The notes under the pieces: generated by a model
Told to the model about the DNA's origin: nothing
The model's database searches: none
Seen by the model: only the letters and a program-made list of their open reading frames with translations
Assembly: GCF_009821115.1 (NCBI RefSeq)
Contig: NZ_VYTY01000002.1
Span: forward strand, 62,001 to 126,000
Reading direction: 5' to 3'
From: Nitrincola alkalisediminis
GTDB lineage: Bacteria > Pseudomonadota > Gammaproteobacteria > Pseudomonadales > Balneatricaceae
Length of the DNA: 64,000 nucleotides
Position numbers and translations under genes: made by a program
Shown: positions 8,216 through 15,560 of the stretch, piece by piece
Numbering within the stretch: position 1 is the stretch's first letter
Layout: every line of letters begins with the position of its first letter

Positions 8216-8819
8216 ACATCATCCCTATTCTGCATCTATGCTATATCTTGAGTGCGAGAGTCTCGTTGTAAGTGAGCAGGATAGCTAAACCATAACTAAT
8301 AAGAACTGCCAACAGGTCAATAAATAAACCTACGAAATTTTTTTGAAAGTTAAAATTATCAAAAAATAATCTCCTACAAAATTGTGCTATTGAGTTGCAA
8401 TGTTACAAAAGATAGTTTCGGTAAATATTAAGCGATCATGTCAAATAAAGTGTCAGATTTTGGAGACATTCTATCGAAGTATCTTCAATTTTTTACTGAG
8501 GAATACCTATTTGCACTGTCACTTGGATACAGTCAACATTGGCAAAGCTCTAAATGCCTTGATACCAGTGGACTCAAACTATCCCAGAGAGCAAATGCAC
8601 CCTAAGAAACTATTTGGTCATGCTGACCTTCGGGCCTGCAGATACAAGAAGGGAGAACACAGCAGAACATAACAATCTACGGGCCTAAGCACGCGAGAGC
8701 AAAGTCACCTAATGCGCAAGCTATTATCCTAGGGCAGTTTATGTCTGCAAAGGCAGCACCAGAAGCTGCATGAGAGATGACTTACAGCTGACATAAACTA
8801 CCGCCGAGTTAATAACATA
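8216..8819. other. Gene-poor spacer with a 10-bp inverted repeat
   Basis: No convincing gene lies here. The longest open frame (8400-8672, plus) has no Shine-Dalgarno sequence or recognisable domain. Near the right end, AGTTTATGTC (8736-8745) and GACATAAACT (8790-8799) form a perfect 10-bp inverted repeat 44 bp apart. This could be the end of a small mobile element or a structured 3' end for the gene at 8820. It is not a clean integron attC site. Confidence 0.5.
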
Positions 8820-9062
8820 TTACTTACAACTTACTGAATCAAAACGCGGCACTCCTATATCTCTGAATTTAGCTACTGCCAAAGTCTCCGCTTGCCCTTT
8901 ATTCGCAGCAACAACATGAGTCATTTTATCAGGCTTACCATTTACATATGTCCAGCATTCATATTTTAGGTTTGCATGTGCATTGCCTGCCGAGACTAAT
9001 AAGAACCCAGCTGTTACCATGATTACTTTTATGTGCTTACTGATCGACTTTACTTTTTTCAT
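8820..9062 (-). CDS. Small exported protein of unknown function
   Basis: An 80-residue protein with a clear signal peptide (basic MKKVKSISKHIK, hydrophobic core, cleavage likely after NAHA). The mature part has about 49 residues starting NLKYECW, with two cysteines (in YEC and at the C-terminus, SCK) that could form a disulphide. I do not recognise the family. It stands alone, 67 bp downstream of the lipoprotein gene on the same strand, and may be cotranscribed with it. A short minus-strand frame at 10287-10364 also contains KYEC followed by a KP, so a degraded relative may exist. Confidence 0.6.
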   Translation of the reverse strand: MKKVKSISKHIKVIMVTAGFLLVSAGNAHANLKYECWTYVNGKPDKMTHVVAANKGQAETLAVAKFRDIGVPRFDSVSCK

Positions 9063-9129
9063 TTTGTACTACCTTTTTTAGATTAGGACTATTTTGCTTT
9101 AACTACTATACTGATAGTCACTATCAGTT

Positions 9130-9738
9130 TTATTTTCTTGTTGGTACTAACTGACAACGCAGGTGCCCTCTCAAGAACTGTTCAACATGGAAATCTTGTC
9201 TAATACCTCGGTGGTAATCTGAAAAATTACCCAATATTCGTGCGCACGGCCCCCTGCCCTCAGAAAAACGACAAAGAGCCAACTCTTGTCCTTTAAAATG
9301 GGCATAAGCTTCGCTACCATAATGTATGGTCCGATGCTTTGTCTCACTTATTGCAAAGGGTAACTCTTCACCCAAAACTAAATCCAATGCTTGGGGCTGA
9401 ACTACCCGCCATTTTCGATTTAACCAAGCTTCCGCCGGTTGAAGAATACATTGCAAACGCTCTCCATACGCAGCATTACTTCGCTTTCCCTCAATTTCAG
9501 CTTCATGCTTAGCAACTTCCGCTTTCCGTGCAGCAGCCTCGGCCGAACGGCGTATCTCGGCAGCTTTATCTAGCTCAGCCTGCTGCTGCCTAGCTTTTAA
9601 CTGTTGTTCTGAAGTCAAACTCTGCCATTCTGCTTCATTCATACCCAGCGGAAAGCTAGCACAGGCTGATAGCAGAAAAATACATATCAAAACAAATAGA
9701 GCTTGTCTTAAGTTTAAAGAACATACAGAAATCATCAT
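9130..9738 (-). CDS. Putative lipoprotein with coiled-coil segment
   Basis: A 202-residue protein starting at one of two adjacent ATGs (9738 or 9735) behind GGAGAG; the longer frame would need a TTG with no ribosome site. A hydrophobic signal ends in a lipobox (LLSAC), predicting a lipid-anchored envelope protein. Residues about 40-95 are Ala/Glu/Lys/Arg/Gln-rich and helical. The C-terminal 110 residues are a mixed domain with several cysteines and many aromatic residues. No family is recognised. A 47-bp repeat with a TGTC-N10-GACA palindrome lies about 45 bp upstream and looks like its promoter/operator. Function unknown. Confidence 0.6.
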   Translation of the reverse strand: MMISVCSLNLRQALFVLICIFLLSACASFPLGMNEAEWQSLTSEQQLKARQQQAELDKAAEIRRSAEAAARKAEVAKHEAEIEGKRSNAAYGERLQCILQPAEAWLNRKWRVVQPQALDLVLGEELPFAISETKHRTIHYGSEAYAHFKGQELALCRFSEGRGPCARILGNFSDYHRGIRQDFHVEQFLRGHLRCQLVPTRK

Positions 9739-9783
9739 AAAGCTCTCCAAAATACCTCAAAGGCTCTCTAGCATTTAGTTTAA

Positions 9784-9830
9784 GTATATTTCATACAAAA
9801 CAGATATTTGTCAGAATTTTAAGACAGCTT
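9784..9830 (-). promoter_or_regulatory. Copy 1 of a 47-bp promoter/operator-like repeat
   Basis: It aligns without gaps to 10453-10499 (36 of 47 bases identical). Conserved blocks are GTATATTTCAT and a palindrome TGTC-N10-GACA (9809-9826), separated by a poorly conserved 15-bp spacer. On the minus strand this reads as CTGACA (-35-like), 17 bp, AAATAT (-10-like), with the palindrome overlapping -35. It would serve the lipoprotein gene at 9738. Confidence 0.45.
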
Positions 9831-10452
9831 AACAAAAAACCAGGAAAAATCAGTTATCTATAAACACTTTTAAAGCAAACCCCGATCATCTATAAAAGAG
9901 TAGGATACAAACCAAGTCAGGTCGACCAAAAGTAGGAATACGGAATGTGTCAACCAATTTTGTACCAGCTCTTTAAAACCTGAATCAGTGACTCCACCTT
10001 TACTAACAGCTTACACTTGTTTCTTCTCAACATCATAATTTCCTTTGATTTTAGCATCTTCAGCACTCGCACGATTATTTTTCAGTTCAATGCATCTTTA
10101 ATTAACAATCAAAATTTTTCAACGATTTCAAAAACATAAATAGCCCCCTAGAATAAACATACTTAAAATCATGACATGGGTAGGATTTATACTCCCAATT
10201 TCAAGAAAAGCTACCACTAGAAATCCATATCATACTACTCGCACCCTGATTTCACTGCCTGCATTGCAGTAGGTTAAGCTATACACTCAATTTAAATATA
10301 CTAGGGGCTTACTACTCCAAGCGCATTCGTACTTGATTACAACTGGGAGTATTATAAAAACCATTCTCCATAACTCCTTACATTTACACTGTTTAAAACA
10401 GTTTTAAGAAAGTTAGCCAACTCTACACTGCTATTTATTAATAGTAGTCAGA

Positions 10453-10499
10453 GTATATTTCATCTAGAATACAAATCTGTCAGAAAAATAAGACAGGTT
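10453..10499. promoter_or_regulatory. Copy 2 of the 47-bp promoter/operator-like repeat
   Basis: Second copy of the repeat at 9784-9830, with the palindrome CTGTC-N10-GACAG at 10477-10496. It ends 22 bp before the ATG of the HTH-FW gene, a suitable place for autoregulation by that protein. The promoter-like elements inside it point to the minus strand, so it may also start a leftward transcript into the spacer. Confidence 0.45.
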
Positions 10500-10521
10500 C
10501 TATGTCGATTGTCAGGTTACT

Positions 10522-11187
10522 ATGAATACAAAACTTGAGATGTATGTCCGCCAACGCTGCAGGCAACTGAATCAATCGCTGGCTGAAATTTGTCGGCTCG
10601 CGGGCATCAGTAGACAAACCCTCTATGAGTGCTGGCAGGGCGAAAAACAGCCATCACTTAACACACTCAGCTCTCTCGCATGGGCACTGCAAGTCCACCC
10701 TATGCGATTGCTGCATATGGTGTTTGAGAAGACTACTCTTCAACGTGAGGCACAAACGTACACACCAGGTGACTGCAGTGCATTTATTCGGGACGTCACA
10801 CACCCTGACGGAGCATTAATTCTTGCAGGCACACGCTTTAAAAAAATCTGGGCCTTACAAAACGTCGGCAATACTCCTTGGACAAATCGCTTTCTTCGCT
10901 GCCTTGATGATGAAGTGGTCGTGTTCACAAAATCAGGTGATGTCTTAAATTTAGCACCCAACCTACAGCCTGAAACTACATTGATCCCAGTGCCTGACAC
11001 TAACCCTGGGGATATTGTCGAGCTAGAGGTAACATTTCAGGCACCCAATACTCCGGGGACTGTATTATCTTACTGGAAAATGTCTTGGCCTGATGGCTCA
11101 CTCTGCTTCCCTGAATCTCGCGGTGTTTGGGTAAAAGTCACGATTATTACACCCGCGACAGCCGCGGGCTTAATATCGGATTACTAA
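10522..11187 (+). CDS. XRE-type HTH protein fused to NBR1-like FW domain
   Basis: A 221-residue protein. Residues about 8-65 are a Cro/CI-type helix-turn-helix (SLAEICRLAGISRQTLYECW). Residues about 95-208 match the NBR1 'four-tryptophan' Ig-like domain: W110 in KIWALQNVGNTPW, W120, W185 in SYWKMS and W203 in GVWVKV, with the APNTPGT turn. In eukaryotes this domain of NBR1 mediates cargo binding; in bacteria its role is poorly known. Here it is probably the sensing or oligomerising half of a DNA-binding regulator. The gene is convergent with the TonB receptor (4 bp apart) and has the repeat operator just upstream. Likely targets are itself and the lipoprotein gene (inference). Confidence 0.8.
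   Translation: MNTKLEMYVRQRCRQLNQSLAEICRLAGISRQTLYECWQGEKQPSLNTLSSLAWALQVHPMRLLHMVFEKTTLQREAQTYTPGDCSAFIRDVTHPDGALILAGTRFKKIWALQNVGNTPWTNRFLRCLDDEVVVFTKSGDVLNLAPNLQPETTLIPVPDTNPGDIVELEVTFQAPNTPGTVLSYWKMSWPDGSLCFPESRGVWVKVTIITPATAAGLISDY
11152..11168. terminator. Possible hairpin at the convergent 3' ends
   Basis: CCCGCG and CGCGGG form a 6-bp all-GC stem around a 5-nt loop inside the last codons of the HTH-FW gene, next to the stop of the TonB receptor gene. There is no U-tract on either side, so termination here is only a guess. Confidence 0.25.
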
Positions 11188-11191
11188 ACAT

Positions 11192-13261
11192 TCAAAATAC
11201 AAGCGTCAAACCTGCTCGAAGGGTTCGAGGATCACCAAAACGAAGAAAATCGGCACCAGCAGCATAACTAACATACTGGCGATTGAAAATATTTCTTACA
11301 CTAAAGTTTGCACGAACATCAGGTCGGATCTGCCAACTTGCGCCAGCGTCATAGCGTATAAAGCTGTCTACATGAAAGCTGTTTGCCAAATTACCCGGGC
11401 GTTTACTCTGATAGACTGCCCCCATATAGGTCCTAATCTCTGCCAAAGGCTGATAAGCAAAGAGAACTGAAGCCGTTTTATCTGGTACGCTTGGAAAAGC
11501 ATTCCCTTCATTCGCATCATAACTACGCCACAACGTTGAATCTAAGCGCCCTACACTGGCGCTGACTGATAACTTCGGTGCAACTTGCCACTGTATTTGC
11601 AGTTCACTGCCCTTAACATGCTTTTCACCTGCCAGAATTCTATACACAGGATCATTTGGATCTCGGACCAACAGGTTATCCTGAATAATACGATACTCTG
11701 CAAGTTGAAACGCCAAATTAGAAGTCGGTTTCCATTTCATCCCCACTTCCACCTGTCGCCCTTGACTTGGATCAAAGAAGTTCCCTTCTTTACTGATTCC
11801 TGAATTTGGCAACCAAGATTCGCTATAACTACCGTACAACTGTAAGCCATTTTGACCGCTCCAAGAGAGCCCCAGTGCTGAAGTCCAGTGTGTATTCTTA
11901 GTTTGGCCAACATGAATCTGATTAAACCAAGACTGTAGTTCATAATCGCTGTAACGCCCCCCAACTGTCAGCATCAATGATGGTGTCAACTGCATTTGCT
12001 GATGCACAAAAAAAGAATATTCATTCCATGTAAAATATCCCTGCCTTTTAAGAAGCCTATTATGGGCAGGCAGATTAAAAACAAAACGCGGGTTGTAAAT
12101 ATCTAAACTGAAGGCCCCCGCCGAACGACGATTATCGTAATGAGTCTCGGTTGTATGGTATTCAACCCCCATCGTCAACAAACTGTCCACTTTTCCTGTT
12201 CTGTATGCTTGACTCCAAGCAATCCGGCCTGTGTACTGTTCAAATGTTTCATCGACCAATTGATAAAAACCAACCAGAGGAAGCTGGTCGTTAATCATAT
12301 AAAAGAAACCTATCTGATCTTCATTTCGTCTGCCGTCAATATAGCGAGCACTTGCCTCCAGCCAAGATTGTGATGAGATTCTATGATGCCAGTCAATCTC
12401 CAAGCGATTGAAAGCTCGCTTTGCACGAGCACTCGGGTGTACGTAAGAAACACCAAAAACTGGCCGATCTTGTGCATACACATTATCAAAGTCGTAGGGA
12501 TAGTGCTGCTGACTGTATTCCCATGTTGCACGAAGATGATTCATCTCTAGGTAACGATACTCTAGGCTGTTCATCACTATGTAACGATGATCACTGACAC
12601 TGTTTTTCCATGTATCAGCATTTTGCAAAACCAAAATTGATCTCCATGCAAGCCTTTCTTCGTCATCAACGGGACCCGTTGCATCAATGACTAGACGTTT
12701 ATAATCAAAGTTACCTCCTGTCAGTGTTAATGAGCGCGCACTTTCGAACTGAGGTTTTTTTGACAGATAATTCACACTTCCGCCCGGTGCACCTGCACCG
12801 TATAGAACGCTATTATGTCCTTTAATAAAAGCGATACGCTCTACAGTGGCAGCGTCGCGTATAGAGTAGTTCTGATTATCCAGCATGCCATCGAGCAGCA
12901 GCCGCCCTCCGGTATGGAAGCCACGAAGCGTGAAGTCTTCCCCGGTACCAGCACCCAATCGATCTGGCTGAACATTAGGAAAATACAAGGCAAGGTTTTG
13001 TGCATCGCCCTCTTGTGAATCGACTAGAAATGTCTGATTCAACTCATGCAGTGACTGTTGCCATTGGGACAGATTGTGATTGATCAAAAAATGCTCTTCT
13101 GGTTGGTTTGCAATACTTTTTTCGACTAACACAAACACAGGCTCTGCATGTAGACTTGCGGTAGTCCACGAGCCGCCTAGTAAAATCAAACCAGCAAAAT
13201 TGAATCGATTAGCTGCAGGTTTTCTGACAAAAATCGATGTCACCCTTCCACTTCCAGACAT
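11192..13261 (-). CDS. TonB-dependent siderophore-type outer-membrane receptor
   Basis: A 689-residue receptor starting at the ATG at 13261, which has AAAGGAG six bases upstream; a longer frame to 13303 lacks this. After an export signal and the TonB-proximal region comes a plug domain (GEDFTLRGFHTGGRLLLDGM, IAFIKGHNSVLYGAGAPGG), then a beta-barrel ending LRAGLTLVF with the terminal Phe needed for outer-membrane insertion. The plug resembles those of ferric-siderophore receptors (FhuA/FpvA class), so it probably imports an iron chelate powered by TonB-ExbBD. No siderophore or inner-membrane transport genes accompany it. A palindrome, ATTAGCTAAT (13324-13333), lies upstream, but I cannot call a Fur box. 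An IS5 insertion sits 170 bp upstream. Confidence 0.88.
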   Translation of the reverse strand: MSGSGRVTSIFVRKPAANRFNFAGLILLGGSWTTASLHAEPVFVLVEKSIANQPEEHFLINHNLSQWQQSLHELNQTFLVDSQEGDAQNLALYFPNVQPDRLGAGTGEDFTLRGFHTGGRLLLDGMLDNQNYSIRDAATVERIAFIKGHNSVLYGAGAPGGSVNYLSKKPQFESARSLTLTGGNFDYKRLVIDATGPVDDEERLAWRSILVLQNADTWKNSVSDHRYIVMNSLEYRYLEMNHLRATWEYSQQHYPYDFDNVYAQDRPVFGVSYVHPSARAKRAFNRLEIDWHHRISSQSWLEASARYIDGRRNEDQIGFFYMINDQLPLVGFYQLVDETFEQYTGRIAWSQAYRTGKVDSLLTMGVEYHTTETHYDNRRSAGAFSLDIYNPRFVFNLPAHNRLLKRQGYFTWNEYSFFVHQQMQLTPSLMLTVGGRYSDYELQSWFNQIHVGQTKNTHWTSALGLSWSGQNGLQLYGSYSESWLPNSGISKEGNFFDPSQGRQVEVGMKWKPTSNLAFQLAEYRIIQDNLLVRDPNDPVYRILAGEKHVKGSELQIQWQVAPKLSVSASVGRLDSTLWRSYDANEGNAFPSVPDKTASVLFAYQPLAEIRTYMGAVYQSKRPGNLANSFHVDSFIRYDAGASWQIRPDVRANFSVRNIFNRQYVSYAAGADFLRFGDPRTLRAGLTLVF

Positions 13262-13430
13262 CTGGCTCTCCTTTGCAGGTTTCTTTAAGTGCCTATGGCA
13301 CATAGCTTATGTTTAAAATGTATATTAGCTAATCATTCTACACAAGAGTGGTTACGTATAAACTCAGCAGATTTTTCATTATTTGGTCTTGTAAATAACT
13401 GGTCTGGATTTTTTAAACTCAACCTTCTAG

Positions 13431-14625
13431 GGAAGATGCGAATAAGTCCCTAATATGAAATAATTTGCCATAAATGATCACCTAGAAAGAACGCATCATG
13501 AGCCATCAACTTACTTTTGCAGATAGTGAATTTTCCAATAAGCGTCGTAAAACGCGTAAAGAGATCTTTTTGTCACGGATGGATGCTCTGTTGCCTTGGC
13601 CGCAGCTCCTTGAGGTTGTTGAGCCATTCTACCCCAAGGTAGGCAATGGACGACGCCCTTATCCGTTAGAAACGATGCTACGAATTCACTGCATGCAACA
13701 GTGGTACGCACTCAGTGATGAAGCTATGGAGGACGCGCTCTATGAGATTGCCTCAATGAGACTGTTTGCTCACCTTTCCTTAGATGGCGCTATTCCTGAT
13801 CGCACCACTATCATGAACTTCCGCCATTTGCTGGAAAAACATAAGCTGGCTCGTAAAATACTTAAAGCAGTGAACCGATGGCTGTCTGAGAGCGGCATTC
13901 TGATGAAGCAAGGCACACTGGTTGATGCAACGATCATTGAGGCACCCAACTCAACAAAGAATAAAGACAAGCAACGTGATTCGGAGATGCATCAAACCAA
14001 AAAAGGTAACCAGTGGCATTTCGGTATGAAAGCACACATAGGTGTCGATGCCAAAAGCGGTATGACACATACCTTCACAACAACTTCAGCAAATGAACAT
14101 GACTTAAACCAACTCGGTCATTTATTACATGGTGAAGAGGAATTTGTATCAGCTGATGCTGGCTATCGTGGTGCTGAAAAGCGCGAAGAGCTAAAGGACA
14201 CCGATGTTGATTGGTTGATAGCCGAGCGACCAAGTAAGGTCAACGCACTTAAAAAACAACCGGAAAAAAATCAAAGAGCTATCAAAATTGAATTCTTAAA
14301 AGCGAGTATCCGTGCCAAAGTAGAACATCCATTCCGTATCATTAAATGCCAGTTCAAGTTTGTCAAAGCCAGATACAAGGGATTAGCGAAGAATGATAAT
14401 CAGCTGGCGATGCTCTTTACTTTGGCGAACATTGTTCGATTAGATCAGATGATACGATGGCAGCCTAAATCCGCCTAAAAAACGGATATAGTGCCAAAAA
14501 ATGCAAAAAATCAGCCATTACTGGCTTAAAATCGACAAAAATCAGTTAATACTTGTTTGAATTGTGCCCAGCAATGGGCAGATCGTTTTAAGCTGTTTTA
14601 ATTTGATAACTTGATCGCAGTTTCC
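13431..14625 (+). mobile_element. Complete IS5 element, 1195 bp
   Basis: The left end starts GGAAGATGCGAATAAGTCCC (13431-13450). The right end, ACTTGATCGCAGTTTCC (14609-14625), is its imperfect inverted complement. Both ends are flanked by CTAG (13427-13430 and 14626-14629), a target duplication matching the YTAR preference of IS5. The length equals that of classic IS5. The transposase is intact, so the copy is probably young and may be active. It landed between the TonB receptor and a TetR gene and interrupts neither. Confidence 0.93.
13498..14478 (+). CDS. IS5-family transposase
   Basis: A 326-residue DDE transposase closely resembling the IS5 protein InsH from start to end ([39 protein letters not shown]). 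Catalytic residues fall in [15 protein letters not shown] and [10 protein letters not shown], and the DDE core is uninterrupted. It cuts and joins the element's terminal repeats. The ATG lies 67 bp inside the left end. No frameshift or early stop is present, unlike many resident IS copies. Confidence 0.95.
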   Translation: MSHQLTFADSEFSNKRRKTRKEIFLSRMDALLPWPQLLEVVEPFYPKVGNGRRPYPLETMLRIHCMQQWYALSDEAMEDALYEIASMRLFAHLSLDGAIPDRTTIMNFRHLLEKHKLARKILKAVNRWLSESGILMKQGTLVDATIIEAPNSTKNKDKQRDSEMHQTKKGNQWHFGMKAHIGVDAKSGMTHTFTTTSANEHDLNQLGHLLHGEEEFVSADAGYRGAEKREELKDTDVDWLIAERPSKVNALKKQPEKNQRAIKIEFLKASIRAKVEHPFRIIKCQFKFVKARYKGLAKNDNQLAMLFTLANIVRLDQMIRWQPKSA

Positions 14626-14874
14626 CTAGGTACCAACGTGAAAAATAATATTCACATTAATAAACCTTGATATGCATTCAAAAACCAAAACCATACAACT
14701 TGACTAATTGAGTGGAATAGCTTTATGAAGCATTAAAGCCTTATAACCGGAACAACTGACACAGCAAGTATGATCATCAAACGGGTAATACTGAACCAAT
14801 ACCTTTAACGGCCCCACCCTACAAATAACGACTTAGACCTTGCCATTCCCTTACACTTATCGTTTACTAAGCAT

Positions 14875-15492
14875 ATGAATTCTTTAGAAAGCAACGGGCG
14901 CAGTTCGCCCGACACGTGGCTCGACCTAGCCTATGAGACCTTAATCTCTAAGGGGATTGATGCTGTCCGAATTATGCCATTGGCCAAACGGTTGAACTTA
15001 TCTCGGACCAGTTTTTACTGGTACTTCAAAGATCGTGAGGCGTTGCTGGATGCTTTAATAGGTCGCTGGAAAGCGAAAAACACGCACAATCTGATTCAAC
15101 AAACTCAAGCCTACTCTGAGTCTATTACAGAAGCGGTATTAAATTTATTTGATTGCTGGCTCGACCAAACGCTTTTTGACTCGGGTTTTGAGTTTGCGAT
15201 GCGCAACTGGGCGCTGCAGTCTGAAGAAGTGGATGTCGCCGTCAAAAAGGCGGATGAGGATCGTATTTCAGCTATTCAACAGATGTTTACAGCACACGGT
15301 TACCCCACTAGTGATGCCGACGTGCGTGCTCGAACCCTTTACTTAACCCAAATTGGCTATGTCTGCATGCGCTCGAATGAGCCGATTGATGTTCGCATGG
15401 CACGCATAGCAGATTACGCCCATGTGTTTACGGGCGTAACCCCTACTGACAGCGAACTTAAACGCTTCTTTCATCGTCATGCATTTACGTAA
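14875..15492 (+). CDS. TetR-family transcriptional regulator
   Basis: A 205-residue regulator. The N-terminal HTH (about 13-60) shows the TetR pattern: AYETLISKGIDAVRIMPLAK, then LSRTSFYWYFKDREALLDAL. The remaining helices form the ligand-binding and dimer domain, with an unusually Trp/aromatic-rich middle part (FEFAMRNWALQS). It is convergent with an acyl-CoA dehydrogenase gene, and TetR proteins next to such genes often sense acyl-CoA (family knowledge), but no operator was identified. A possible promoter, TTGACT (14700-14705) with TTATGA 17 bp on, lies in the 245-bp upstream gap left of which is the IS5 copy. Confidence 0.85.
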   Translation: MNSLESNGRSSPDTWLDLAYETLISKGIDAVRIMPLAKRLNLSRTSFYWYFKDREALLDALIGRWKAKNTHNLIQQTQAYSESITEAVLNLFDCWLDQTLFDSGFEFAMRNWALQSEEVDVAVKKADEDRISAIQQMFTAHGYPTSDADVRARTLYLTQIGYVCMRSNEPIDVRMARIADYAHVFTGVTPTDSELKRFFHRHAFT

Positions 15493-15512
15493 AACAGGTT
15501 AAATGATTCAAC

Positions 15513-15547
15513 CTCAGAGGCGCTTTACTGAGTAAAGCGCCTCTGAG
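15513..15547. terminator. Perfect 16-bp hairpin between convergent genes
   Basis: CTCAGAGGCGCTTTAC and its exact complement surround a 3-nt loop (TGA). It lies between the ends of the TetR gene and the acyl-CoA dehydrogenase gene. No U-tract follows on either strand, yet the position and strength suggest a bidirectional transcription stop or RNA 3'-end stabiliser. Confidence 0.65.
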
Positions 15548-15560
15548 CAGAACACCAACC

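Larger units (their letters stand above)
9739..10521. other. Long spacer with decayed coding remnants
   Basis: No intact gene is evident in this A+T-rich stretch. It is bounded by the two 47-bp repeats. Minus-strand remnants include a 25-codon frame at 10287-10364 (with AAGGAG at correct spacing; contains KYEC) and a frame ending RASAEDAKIKGNYDVEKKQV near 10020-10110 that looks like the end of a lost gene. A perfect 7-1-7 palindrome, ACTGTTT-A-AAACAGT, lies at 10388-10402. The region is probably a decayed gene space between two coregulated genes. Confidence 0.4.

Noticed and set aside
8400-8672. 90-codon plus-strand open frame
   Set aside because: No ribosome site, no domain, unusual composition; treated as chance frame in a spacer.
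8736-8799. Inverted repeat considered as an integron attC site
   Set aside because: The expected GTTRRRY/RYYYAAC core pair is not found at both ends, and no integrase is present.
13320-13340. Palindrome upstream of the TonB receptor considered as a Fur box
   Set aside because: ATTAGCTAAT matches the Fur consensus only weakly; not called.
14551-14569. ACTTGTTTGAATTGTGCCC considered as the right end of IS5
   Set aside because: Weaker match than 14609-14625, which is flanked by the CTAG duplication and gives the standard 1195-bp length.
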